Below, piece by piece: positions 17,746 through 26,386 of a stretch of 64,000 nt of DNA; position 1 is the first letter of the stretch, and the number at the start of each line of letters is the position of its first letter. Where the stretch lies: the NCBI GenBank assembly GCA_016707885.1, contig JADJGU010000001.1, positions 1,181,501 through 1,245,500 on the forward strand, written 5' to 3'. The position numbers and the translations under genes are program-made. The notes beneath the pieces were generated by a model. The model made no database searches. It worked only from the letters and a program-made list of their open reading frames with translations, and was not told the DNA's origin. The DNA comes from Sphingomonadales bacterium. Lineage in GTDB: Bacteria; Pseudomonadota; Alphaproteobacteria; Sphingomonadales; Sphingomonadaceae.

Positions 17746-19818
17746 TTAGAAGCCGATCGCGACACCAACGCGGCCGCCGGTTGAACGCTTGACGGTCGAC
17801 CCAGCAATGCCGCCGGAGATGTAGACACGCGGTGCAGCACGCACGGTAACACCACCCGCAAAACCCTGTTCCCCGCGGAATGTTGAAAGATTGAAGTTCA
17901 CGCTGACATTGCTGTCAGGAACAACCATCATCCCGCCCATCGCCATCGCGGCGGCGATACCGCCTTTGGCCTGGTCAAGACCACGACCCAATTCCAGCTG
18001 GCCTTGCTGTAAAGCCGCCACCTGATCATCGATGACCGCCTGGCCTTGCTGCAGCGCACTGACTTGGGTGCCAAGCTGGGTGATCGCGGCGGAGGACTGG
18101 GCACCTTTACCCAGCGTGCCGTTGCTGTCGATGGTGACGAAGAACTCCGGCCCGGTTTGGGCCGCATCCGACGCGGTGATCAGGCCGGGTGCTGAATAGA
18201 TGCTGTCCGTCGTCCCCAAGCGGATCTGGTTGGCTGCAGTGGTGGCGGCGCCAACGCCGATTGCTGTCGCATTGGCATGAGCCGCGTTGGAGTTGCGTCC
18301 AATGGCCAAGGCGTTGGACGAACTGGCGATAGCACCTGTACCGATCGCGGTCGCTCCACCCGCATTTGCCTGTGCGTTCTGGCCAATCGCGGTTGCTTCG
18401 ACAAAGTTGGCCCTGCTTTGCTGGCCGAGTGCCGTTGCCGCTACGCCGGCGGCCTGGGCGTCAAAGCCCACCGCCGTCGAGAAGGAACCTGTTGCCTGTG
18501 CAGAGCCGCCCATCGCCGTCGCCCGGTTGCCCTGGGCAAAGCTTGCCTGTCCGTAAGCGGTTGCGGCAAAGCCGATCGCTTGGCTGCCCTGACCCACAGC
18601 AGTGGTCACGAAATCAGACGCGCGCGCGTTATGGCCGACAGCCGTGGTGAAATCTGCTGTTGCCTGACTGGCAGCGCCTGTCGAGGTAGAGTTCACGCCA
18701 GTTGCTATAGCACTCGACCCTATCGCTACAGCCAATGCACCAGTCGATTGCGCGCTTGAGCCGATAGCAATCGAATTTCCACCATTGGCAGTTGTACGCG
18801 TGCCAGCCGCTCACGTTGACGCCGCTCGGGCACCACGACCCGCCGGAAGAGCTTACTCCCCTATAGCGATATTCCCTGGTGCCCACACTGGCCCCTGCCG
18901 TGGTGGCAAAGCCACCTACTGCGACATCGGCTGCAAAACTGGCCTGGGCCCCGACTCCGGCGGCAAAAGCGTCAGCGACCGCTGCTGAAGCGACACCAAC
19001 GGCTGTGGCATTGATCGCGCTTGCATTTGCTGAAGCTCCCAATGCCGTCGATCCGAGTGATCGCCCGTCAGGCTGTTGTTGCCCAGCGCGACCCCGAGTT
19101 GCTGACCGCGCTGGCACGTTTGCCAATGGCGACGCCGAAAGCGCACCGCCCGCCGAACTCTCCGATACCAATGGCGCCCAAGCTCCCGTCGACCGGGCCC
19201 CGCCAGCGCGTCGTTGTCACCGTCCCGCCGATTGCTATTCCTCCGGAGGCTGTCGCATCGCTGCCGCCGCCAATTGCTATGGTCGCATCGGCGCTCGAAC
19301 ACTGCGGGTCACCAATGCTAGTGACTGCACCCAAGCCGGTGGCACCCGAAAATCCGCTCGCCGCTGCTCCCCTACGACTGCCGCAATTGAAGCTAAGAAA
19401 ACGCCCTGGCTTGGGCGTTAGCACCCAAATTCCTGCGATTGGCGGTTGCACCGGAACGAAGCGACATGAAACCTGCCGCCGGCTTCCTCGCCGATCGCGG
19501 TCGAGGCTGACCAATGGCACCTACGGCGGTTTCGCCGAAACCGAATTGGCTACCTGACCATTGGCGACGGTGCTGGGAACTGCATCACGCCAGACGCGCC
19601 GGTTGCCGTGCCCTACGCCGCATGCAAGAGCGGAGTCAAACCGCCAGAATTGGCGCGCCATCATTGTCGGTTGCGGCATCGACTACACCGTCATTGTCAC
19701 GGTCTAGCAAGCAATCTTCCGCCTGGACCGGAGTGGCTGTCAGCATGGACATAGCGAAAAGGCTTGCGCCCGCGCACGCAGCAAATTTGACGTTTTTGCG
19801 GAATTTAAAAGTCGACAT
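17746..19818 (-). pseudogene. Trimeric autotransporter adhesin (array copy 3), multiply frameshifted
   Basis: The gene begins at ATG 19818 with a signal peptide (FAACAGASLFAMSMLTATPVQA) and the DRDNDGVVDAATDNDG segment, close to copy 2, then leaves frame near 19660. Head-repeat pieces are readable in different frames: ATIAIGGGSDATASGG (19390-19200), LGVALGNNSLTGD (about 19090) and ALGASANASAINATAVG (19060-18890). From about 18790 the frame is open to 17746, with neck and anchor like copy 1 (ending GRVGVAIGF). At least four frameshifts are needed to join the pieces. It is a mosaic: 5' end from the copy 2 type, 3' end from the copy 1 type. Very unlikely to yield a full product. Confidence 0.85.
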
Positions 19819-20066
19819 GAATCTTCTCCTGCTGGATGTGTGTGCCGGATTGCCACCGATGTTTGAGCCGGGCACAGCTTTGGCTCCGAAATAAGTCTAT
19901 TTGTGCGGGGATGGGAGGCAAGACGTAGCGCTCCACCCCCATGAAGCGCAGTCCGGTGCGACCCGTTTTGGTGCAACTCATGTTGCCTGTTCGGTCCTGG
20001 CTTATGCGCCGCTACCGACACCATAATCGTTTAGGAAAGAATAACCAAAGTCAAGCGGATAACCGT
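19819..20066 (-). promoter_or_regulatory. Conserved 5' leader and upstream element of adhesin copy 3
   Basis: Counterpart of the leader of copy 2, with the same 216-nt distance between the near-identical block (20034-20066) and the start codon. The hairpin positions persist with changed sequence: gcaac-tcat-gttgc at 19973-19986 and a tcggt/accga stem enclosing ggc/gcc at 19991-20018. The paired replacement of bases supports a structure made in RNA on the minus strand. Confidence 0.5.
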
Positions 20067-20094
20067 CTATATCCCATGTCTATGTCTCAATGGA

Positions 20095-20120
20095 CAGGCC
20101 GGAAGAAAAACTCCAGCCTG
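20095..20120 (-). terminator. Imperfect terminator hairpin after adhesin copy 4
   Basis: caggccgga and tccagcctg pair with one mismatch around a loop gaaaaaac. It lies 60 nt after the stop at 20181 and resembles the other terminators of the array. No strong T-run follows. Confidence 0.5.
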
Positions 20121-20180
20121 TGGGATGTTGACGCCAGCTTTTGTGTTGAACACACCGTATTTCGGCTGGCGGAACGGTGA

Positions 20181-23048
20181 TCAGAACTCGCCTGCGATAC
20201 CTGCCTTAATCGCGGTGTCCTTTCCGCCGGAATGCGAGACACCAACATTGATTGCAAAGGGTGTGTCGCCTGCCAGACGATGCGAGATAGAGGCTGAGAA
20301 AGCCACTTCGCCGCGATAGGTTGCGCCATTGGCGGCATAGCTGGTCTTGCCCGGTTCGGACGGGAAAGGTGCATTGGCCATAGCTGTGGCTGCGGCAATA
20401 CCCCGTTTCCACTGTTTGCGATCGAGTGCGCGCAAATCGAACAGCGACGCCACCTGGTCGTCGATGACGGCTTGCCCTTGCTGGAGCGCACTGACCTGGG
20501 TGCCCAGCTGGCTGATGGCGGCGGAAGACTGTGCGCCTTTGCCGAGGGTGCCATTGCTGTCGATGGTGACGAAGAACTCCGGCCCTGTTTGGGCTGCATC
20601 CGACGCGGTGATCAGGCCAGGTGCCGAATAGATGCTGTCCGTCGTCCCCAAGCGGATCTGGTTGGCGGCAGTGGTAGTTGCACCCGCGCCGATGGCGGTG
20701 GAACCAGCAAAGGCCGCATTGGCACCCTGTCCGATTGCTGTCGTGTTGGTCAAATTGGCGCGTGAAGCCATACCGATGGCGGTACCAGAGGTTCCGGCCG
20801 CTTGGGCATCAAAGCCCACTGCGGTCGAGAAGGAACCCGTTGCCTGTGCAGAGCCGCCCATCGCCGTCGCCCGGTTGCCCTGGGCAAAGCTTGCCTGTCC
20901 GTAAGCGGTTGCGGCAAAGCCGATCGCTTGGCTGCCCTGACCCACAGCAGTGGTCACAAAATCAGACGCGCGCGCGTTATGGCCGACTGCGGTGGAGAAG
21001 CTTCCCAATGCTTGAGCTGATGCCCCAAGTGCGGTGTCATTTAGCTGCGCCGCATTGGCATCGACACCGACGGCTACTGCATTTCCAGCTAACGCTTGGG
21101 CCCCTTCATCGTCTACATCATTTCCGTCTCCGCCAATTGCGACCGAGAATGTTCCGGCACGCGCACGAGTGCCCACTGCGGCTGCGCCTACCCCGGTAGA
21201 TGCGCCGGTTCCTATCGATACGCCCTTTTCTGTTGCATAAGCACCCGCTCCCATCGCAATTGCTTCGCCAAATGCCTCGGTATCAGCCCCGATTGCTATT
21301 GCCTTTGCATCGCGAGTGATTGCTCCTCCGAAATTTCCATCAATATTACTACCAATGGCAATAGAATCGGCACCTGCAGCTCTACTCTGATGACCCAAGG
21401 CAATACTACGCACTCCAAATGCGTCGTTGCCAGAACCAACTGCGGTAGCATCTGCCGCTTCGGCGCCATTAAACACGCCCATAGCTGAGCCATTAGCGGC
21501 GTTTGAACGATTTCCCGATCCGATAGCGACCCCTCCTGTGGCACCAGCTGCAACTTGATTAAAGGATCCCATTGCAGCCGAATAACTCGCGAGCGCAGTA
21601 TTTTGGGAGCCAAATGCAGCAGAGGTGATACCGCTTGCCTGGCTTAAAAAACCCACTGCCGTTGAGCTGGCGGCGGAGGCGTTGCTGCCTTCTCCAATTG
21701 CTATGGCGGACGAGTTCGACGCGCTTGATTGATAACCCAAAGCGATTGCCCGACTCCCTAGCGCGATTGCGGTATCTCCGAGCGCAAGCGAAGAAAAACC
21801 GGTAGCATTGGAACGTGGGCCAACAGCGACAGCGTTCGCGTTCAACGTATTGGCCAACCTGCCGATTGCAACGCTGTCGGTGCCTTGTGCCGTCGACGAA
21901 ATACCTACTGCGACCGCATTTGAACCCAGCGTTAAAGCGCCCCTTCCTAAAGCCGTGCCGCCAGTATTGAGCGAAACGGCACCTTGACCCAGAGCCGTAC
22001 CATCGCTTGCATAGACTCGGGTTGCATTTCCGACAGCGGTAGCATTATTGACCAACTTCGTCAGGTCACCTAAATCGGCTGCGCGTGCCTCGTTCCCGAC
22101 AGCGGTTGAGTTTGAGCCGTTAGTTAGCGAACCGGAGCCCAAAGCGGTAGCGGCGCCGCCGACAGCCTTGGCGCTGCCTCCAATTGCAACACCGGTGTCG
22201 TCTGCGGCTGTTGCGCCTTGGCCGATGGCCAGCGAATTAATACCGTTAGCATTTGCCGAAACTCCAATGGCGGTAGCATTGGTTGCATTTGAAACAGTGT
22301 TCTTGCCAAGCGCGATTCCGTTGGCACCATTTGCCGTAGCTTCGCCAAGTGCGATCGAATAAACACCGGCTGCGGTTGATCCATACCCTACGGCAGTGGC
22401 ACCGCCTCCGCTAGCAGTGGACTCTGCACCTAGCGCCGTGCTGACTCCGTTCGTTGCCAGCGCACCATTACCCAGTGCCGTCGAATTGCTAAAAGTGGCC
22501 TGACTGAATCGGCCTATCGCAACAGCGCCATCACCGATTGCGACGGCACCAGAGGGTGGAGATGAACCACCAAAATCAATTCCCCCAATGGCAACGGCGC
22601 CGAGGCCATTGGCATTGGCTTGTGCCCCAATAGCAACTGCGGAACTGCCTGTGGCAGTCGCTCCTACAGGTGCGCCAGCGGACTGGTCGTTGGCCTGAAA
22701 ATATTTTGTTGCATCCTGCAATTGATTCAAATTTACAGCGTCGGTGGGTTGCGTGCCTGCTGCCACCTGGGTTAATTGTCGTCCGCCGATTGCAACACTG
22801 TTTGTTCGATCAGTGGCTGTATTGGCGCCGAGAGCCACACTGTTGGCTTCGCTTGCATTCGCGTTCGAACCCAGCGCAGTTGCATCGGTTCCTGATGCGT
22901 TGGATTCTGTCCCACATTCTGTGGATGAAACACCGGCCGTCGTATTACTGTTACATTCTACTGTATTGTCGGCGCGAACATCGATTGAAAAAAGGGCTGC
23001 GCCTAAAGCAATGGCAACAACTCCGGATTGAGAATGAAGTTTGGACAT
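20181..23048 (-). CDS. Trimeric autotransporter adhesin, YadA-like (array copy 4, longest)
   Basis: 955 residues, intact. The ATG at 23048 has AAGGAT upstream. Order: signal peptide (about 1-26, VVAIALGAALFSIDVRA), first head repeats, a HIM-type head insert (IGGRQLTQVAAGTQPTDAVN then LNQLQ, about 87-112), a very long left-handed beta-roll head of about 14-residue repeats (about 130-830), a neck (LGTQVSALQQGQAVIDDQVAS) and an anchor ending DTAIKAGIAGEF. The anchor is the type also coded in copy 2. The core GHNARASDFVTTAVGQGSQA and following repeats are shared almost unchanged with all other copies. Outer-membrane trimer with an adhesive head; the target is unknown. Confidence 0.92.
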   Translation of the reverse strand: MSKLHSQSGVVAIALGAALFSIDVRADNTVECNSNTTAGVSSTECGTESNASGTDATALGSNANASEANSVALGANTATDRTNSVAIGGRQLTQVAAGTQPTDAVNLNQLQDATKYFQANDQSAGAPVGATATGSSAVAIGAQANANGLGAVAIGGIDFGGSSPPSGAVAIGDGAVAIGRFSQATFSNSTALGNGALATNGVSTALGAESTASGGGATAVGYGSTAAGVYSIALGEATANGANGIALGKNTVSNATNATAIGVSANANGINSLAIGQGATAADDTGVAIGGSAKAVGGAATALGSGSLTNGSNSTAVGNEARAADLGDLTKLVNNATAVGNATRVYASDGTALGQGAVSLNTGGTALGRGALTLGSNAVAVGISSTAQGTDSVAIGRLANTLNANAVAVGPRSNATGFSSLALGDTAIALGSRAIALGYQSSASNSSAIAIGEGSNASAASSTAVGFLSQASGITSAAFGSQNTALASYSAAMGSFNQVAAGATGGVAIGSGNRSNAANGSAMGVFNGAEAADATAVGSGNDAFGVRSIALGHQSRAAGADSIAIGSNIDGNFGGAITRDAKAIAIGADTEAFGEAIAMGAGAYATEKGVSIGTGASTGVGAAAVGTRARAGTFSVAIGGDGNDVDDEGAQALAGNAVAVGVDANAAQLNDTALGASAQALGSFSTAVGHNARASDFVTTAVGQGSQAIGFAATAYGQASFAQGNRATAMGGSAQATGSFSTAVGFDAQAAGTSGTAIGMASRANLTNTTAIGQGANAAFAGSTAIGAGATTTAANQIRLGTTDSIYSAPGLITASDAAQTGPEFFVTIDSNGTLGKGAQSSAAISQLGTQVSALQQGQAVIDDQVASLFDLRALDRKQWKRGIAAATAMANAPFPSEPGKTSYAANGATYRGEVAFSASISHRLAGDTPFAINVGVSHSGGKDTAIKAGIAGEF

Positions 23049-23455
23049 ATGAGAATCCTTCAGGGCAAAACATCCGCGCCCAAAGGCTGATCAGTAGGTA
23101 AAACAACACATTGAAATGCTCCCACGACCCCACCTCTGAGCACAATTGATCCAAAAAACTAAATTCTTGGACTAGGGGCATTTGAGTAGTGTCGGAACTT
23201 TCAGTGTCAATCCATAAGCCGGTGACTGAATGCCGTCAGACGATGTTGAATTGAAAGATAATTCATCATTTGAATAACGATATTGTCGGCATTTGTGCAC
23301 TCAGCAAATGGATAGTAAAGGTAAATCGCGATGAGCCAATATATCGTCGTGCAAATATGAAGGAGTTAGACAAGAACAGGCGAATTGGCGCTCCGTCCGG
23401 GTAGATTTTTTGGTATCGGCTGAGTCGGATAAACCGACGCAGCTAATAAATTTGT
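23049..23455. other. Non-coding region upstream of adhesin copy 4
   Basis: 407 nt, AT-richer than its surroundings, no credible gene. It does not resemble the leader of copies 2 and 3. TTGACA occurs on the minus strand near 23200, which could be a -35 for copy 4, but I see no convincing -10. Confidence 0.4.
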
Positions 23456-23560
23456 TCAGAAACCGAAGGCGACACCAACGCGGCCGCCGGTTGAACGCTT
23501 GACGGTCGACCCAGCAATGTCGCCGGAGATGAAGACACAGGGTGCAACGCGGAAAGTGAC
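23456..23560 (-). pseudogene. Adhesin membrane-anchor fragment (array copy 5)
   Basis: Encodes the last 34 residues of a copy-1-type anchor: VTFRVAPCVFISGDIAG followed by STVKRSTGGRVGVAFGF and a stop. It differs from copies 1 and 3 at several residues. Nothing of the head, neck or signal peptide is left; upstream it meets the transposase fragment directly. Confidence 0.8.
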
Positions 23561-23571
23561 ACCGCGTGACA

Positions 23572-23637
23572 ACTCAAGCCGCCGCCAATCGCGCCAACAA
23601 CCTTGTCCCGAAGTTCCTGTGAAAGCATTCGTGCCAT
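23572..23637 (-). pseudogene. IS630-family transposase, N-terminal fragment
   Basis: Starting at ATG 23637 the minus strand reads MARMLSQELRDKVVGAIGGG, then LS, the opening of IS630-type transposases (MAR.LS.DLR.RVV.A...GGLS). The match stops where the adhesin anchor begins. Its partner C-terminal piece lies at 12807-13070 on the same strand, on the other side of the adhesin array. Short match, so moderate confidence. Confidence 0.55.
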
Positions 23638-23818
23638 CCATGCAGGTCTCTTGCCACTTCCCTATTAAATACCCCAAATTCGGCATCAGCCTAACGCTGG
23701 ACGGATGAATTCTATTTTTGTAACCACCGCTCAACCTTAAATATGATACCGCTCGATGATGTCGAGCCGTACTTTTGTTCCTCGTTTCAATACCAAATCC
23801 AATTTTCCAGGATGAAGC

Positions 23819-24871
23819 ATGCAAATTCTTGACCGTCGCATATCACCATCCGAAAAACCTTACGTCATTGCCGAGGTTTCAGCCAATCACGGCGGCGATC
23901 TGAATCGAGCGCTCGACATGGTTGCGGCCGCTGCTGAGGCTGGCGCAAGCGCAGTCAAATTTCAAACCTATACGGCTGATACCATCACCATTCGATGCGA
24001 CCGTCCGGAATTCCGGATCGAAAATCCCGATAGTCTTTGGAGTGGCCGTACGCTTCATGACCTGTACGACGAAGCCCATATGCCGTGGGAATGGCATGCG
24101 CGGTTGTTCGAAGAAGCACGCAAGTACGGTATCCATTCCTTTTCAAGCGCCTTTGACGAAACAGCCGTCGATTATCTGGAGGCTTTGGATGTACCATGTT
24201 ATAAAGTGGCCTCGTTTGAGCACACATTCATTCCGCTGCTCGAAAAAGTTGCGCAAACGAAGAAGCCGGTGATCGTTTCTTGCGGCCTCGCAACCCTCGA
24301 AGATATTCGCGAAACAACACAGGCACTGAGAGAGGCTGCATCCGGGCCGGTTTGCCTTCTTGCCTGTACCAGCAATTACCCTGCAGCAATCGAAGACAGC
24401 AACCTGCGGCGGATCCCGGCGCTAAGGGTTGCATTCCCGGAATGTCAGGTCGGGCTTTCGGACCATACGATCGGTAACACCGCCGCGATCGCGGCTGTTG
24501 CACTTGGGGCGAGCGTTTTCGAAAAGCACTTCAAACTCGCCGATGACAATACATCGGTAGATGCAGCTTTTTCAGCTACTCCGGCACAGCTGAAAGAATA
24601 TGTAGACGCCATTAACGACGCCTGGTCTGCGTTGGGGGAAGCAAAATTTGGGCCCGCGAGCGCTGCAGAGGCCCAGTCAACGCAGTTCCGTCGCTCGATC
24701 TATGTTGTTGCGGACATCGCAGAGGGTGAGATTTTCACGACCGAGAATATCCGTTGCATTCGGCCTGGTCTTGGTCTGCATACCAAGCATTTCAGATCAA
24801 TTTTGGGGAAGACGGCAACATGCGCCATTGATCATGGCACGCCGCTCAACCTCGAAATGGTGTCTAGCTGA
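23819..24871 (+). CDS. pseI: Pseudaminic acid synthase (NeuB family)
   Basis: 350 residues. An N-terminal NeuB TIM barrel (about 14-275) begins YVIAEVSANHGGDL and includes AVKFQTYTADTIT, the metal-ligand motif EKHFKLADDNTSVDAAFS, and a C-terminal SAF/antifreeze-like domain (about 285-345: RRSIYVVADIAEGE, RPGLGLHTKH). PseI condenses 2,4-diacetamido-2,4,6-trideoxy-L-altrose with phosphoenolpyruvate to give pseudaminic acid. The GHDNTSVD form and the other pse genes here favour PseI over sialic or legionaminic acid synthases. It ends in an 8-nt convergent overlap with the next gene. The ATG follows a CCAGGATGAAG site. Confidence 0.9.
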   Translation: MQILDRRISPSEKPYVIAEVSANHGGDLNRALDMVAAAAEAGASAVKFQTYTADTITIRCDRPEFRIENPDSLWSGRTLHDLYDEAHMPWEWHARLFEEARKYGIHSFSSAFDETAVDYLEALDVPCYKVASFEHTFIPLLEKVAQTKKPVIVSCGLATLEDIRETTQALREAASGPVCLLACTSNYPAAIEDSNLRRIPALRVAFPECQVGLSDHTIGNTAAIAAVALGASVFEKHFKLADDNTSVDAAFSATPAQLKEYVDAINDAWSALGEAKFGPASAAEAQSTQFRRSIYVVADIAEGEIFTTENIRCIRPGLGLHTKHFRSILGKTATCAIDHGTPLNLEMVSS

Positions 24872-26231
24872 GATAAGGCAATATTCTTATAGCCGCCGCC
24901 TGCTCCAGTTCGGATTTGTCCGCGCCATATGAGGCATCATAGCTACGCATCACAGCCCGCCACTTGGCGTTTGCGTAGAATGTCTGAAGCTGAAAATAGA
25001 GATCGTTGCCCCAGCCTTCTGCCTCATAAACAAGTTTGCGCGCTACAAATCCATTATAATCATAATTGAGCGCATCAAGCGTCGCGACATAGGCTACCGG
25101 TCGACCGCTGCGCAATATGTTCATCGCAACACCGCTGTTGCCGCAAAAGACCAGGTCGCACGCGGATATCTCGTCATCCAGCGGATTGCCGAGTGTGATT
25201 TCCAGATTGCTGAACCGCTCCGCCAGATGTTTGAAGTCAGACTTGAGCAGCCCCACCGGATGATTGCGTATCAATATCTTGGCTTGTGGCTGGCTGACGC
25301 TGATCGCCTCGACGAGAGCGGTAACCGTTTCCGGGCGCGTCAGCGCAGTCAGAAAAATGCCAACTTTTTGCACGCTCGATTGCCACTCCATGGGACGCGC
25401 GACGCCAGGTTGACCGACCAGAACAACATCCGCAACGCATCTGCTGTGCCGGTCATAGGTTTGCCTTATGGCATCACCATAAAATACCGCACAATCGGCG
25501 AGTACAGGTGGTATCAGAGCTCCGTTCGCCGGAACTGGCGCATGGTTGAAGTAGATGACTTTGCGCCCCTCCTTATGCGCCGCTGCGGAAAGGCCGAGCG
25601 CCTCCGGGCTATAGTTGCTGGCGACGACAACTGCATTCAGTTGCGGATTCGCCCGAAGCAGCTGGGAGAAGCGTATATAATAGGCAAGTCCGCTAGCGAT
25701 ACGCGCGGAGGGCATAAAGCTGTGTCTTGCCGCCAGCTTTGACAGGAATCGCCAGACGCGGGGCGCGACACGGAACAGGTGCCATGCAACCGAAATCTGC
25801 ACCCAATAGAGCATGTTGCGTCGATTTAGCGACAAGCGATGTATACTCCTGCCGGGTACGAATGACGTGAAGCGTTCGACGGTGTGCTGTTCGTTACCAA
25901 AATTGGCAATTGAGACGGCTTCTGCGCTTCCGGAAACGCGCGGGCCAATGGAAGTCGCGCATTTCAGCATGTAGAGAAATAGCACGAGAGGTTTCGTAAA
26001 AACCGCATCGACGCTTTCATAGGCCGCATCAACGATGCGGTAGAGGAAGTTCTTTTTCTTGATTTCGGTAAACACAGCACCCCTCGTCGGGGAGGTTTCC
26101 ATCTGTCGGACAATTTTCAGTGCCAGTGCAAGGCTGTACCGTTCACGCGGCCGTTCGGCAACAACCTCGCAGGCCGCCTCAAATGGCTCATAATCGGAGA
26201 GTTCGGTCCAATTAAAATTTGTATAGTCCAC
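24864..26231 (-). CDS. Putative GT-B glycosyltransferase of the pseudaminic acid locus
   Basis: 455 residues, no signal peptide. Two Rossmann-like halves can be seen: an N-terminal half with AVVVASNYSPEALGLSAAAH and GRKVIYFNHAPVP, and a C-terminal half (about 270-420) with VVLVGQPGVARPM, AKILIRNHPVG, DEISACDLVFCGNSGVAMNI and GRPVAYVATLD. The latter pattern (nucleotide-binding loop, then a G-x-S-G-x-A-x-N segment) is seen in GT-B enzymes acting on capsule and nonulosonic acids. It overlaps pseI convergently and diverges from the flippase. A role in transferring pseudaminic acid from CMP-Pse is an inference from position; no family was recognised with certainty. Confidence 0.6.
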   Translation of the reverse strand: MDYTNFNWTELSDYEPFEAACEVVAERPRERYSLALALKIVRQMETSPTRGAVFTEIKKKNFLYRIVDAAYESVDAVFTKPLVLFLYMLKCATSIGPRVSGSAEAVSIANFGNEQHTVERFTSFVPGRSIHRLSLNRRNMLYWVQISVAWHLFRVAPRVWRFLSKLAARHSFMPSARIASGLAYYIRFSQLLRANPQLNAVVVASNYSPEALGLSAAAHKEGRKVIYFNHAPVPANGALIPPVLADCAVFYGDAIRQTYDRHSRCVADVVLVGQPGVARPMEWQSSVQKVGIFLTALTRPETVTALVEAISVSQPQAKILIRNHPVGLLKSDFKHLAERFSNLEITLGNPLDDEISACDLVFCGNSGVAMNILRSGRPVAYVATLDALNYDYNGFVARKLVYEAEGWGNDLYFQLQTFYANAKWRAVMRSYDASYGADKSELEQAAAIRILPYLS

Positions 26232-26386
26232 GATGTCACTTTCAAACCAAGCTCGTGGTGCCGACGAAATTCCGGCGCCCAGATTTGATCCTGATATCGC
26301 AGGTAATTGTTAACAAATTGGGTTTACGACCTGTTAGCCATAAACAAAGCAACCGATTTGGGACTGGGTCAGTTATAGTGTCTTTG

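Noticed and set aside
13796..21500. Many plus-strand open frames across the adhesin array
   Set aside because: They are the reverse frames of the repetitive head coding sequence; only the minus strand gives signal peptides, YadA repeats and anchors.
13700..22400. Regular short repeats in the adhesin array, at first sight like a CRISPR or satellite
   Set aside because: The period is about 42 nt and in phase with the 14-residue head repeats; there are no constant repeats with unique spacers. It is protein-coding periodicity.
26219..26386. N-terminal extension of the flippase frame
   Set aside because: Hydrophilic, without homologous features, and overlapping the divergent gene; the start at 26387 gives the normal Wzx N-terminus.
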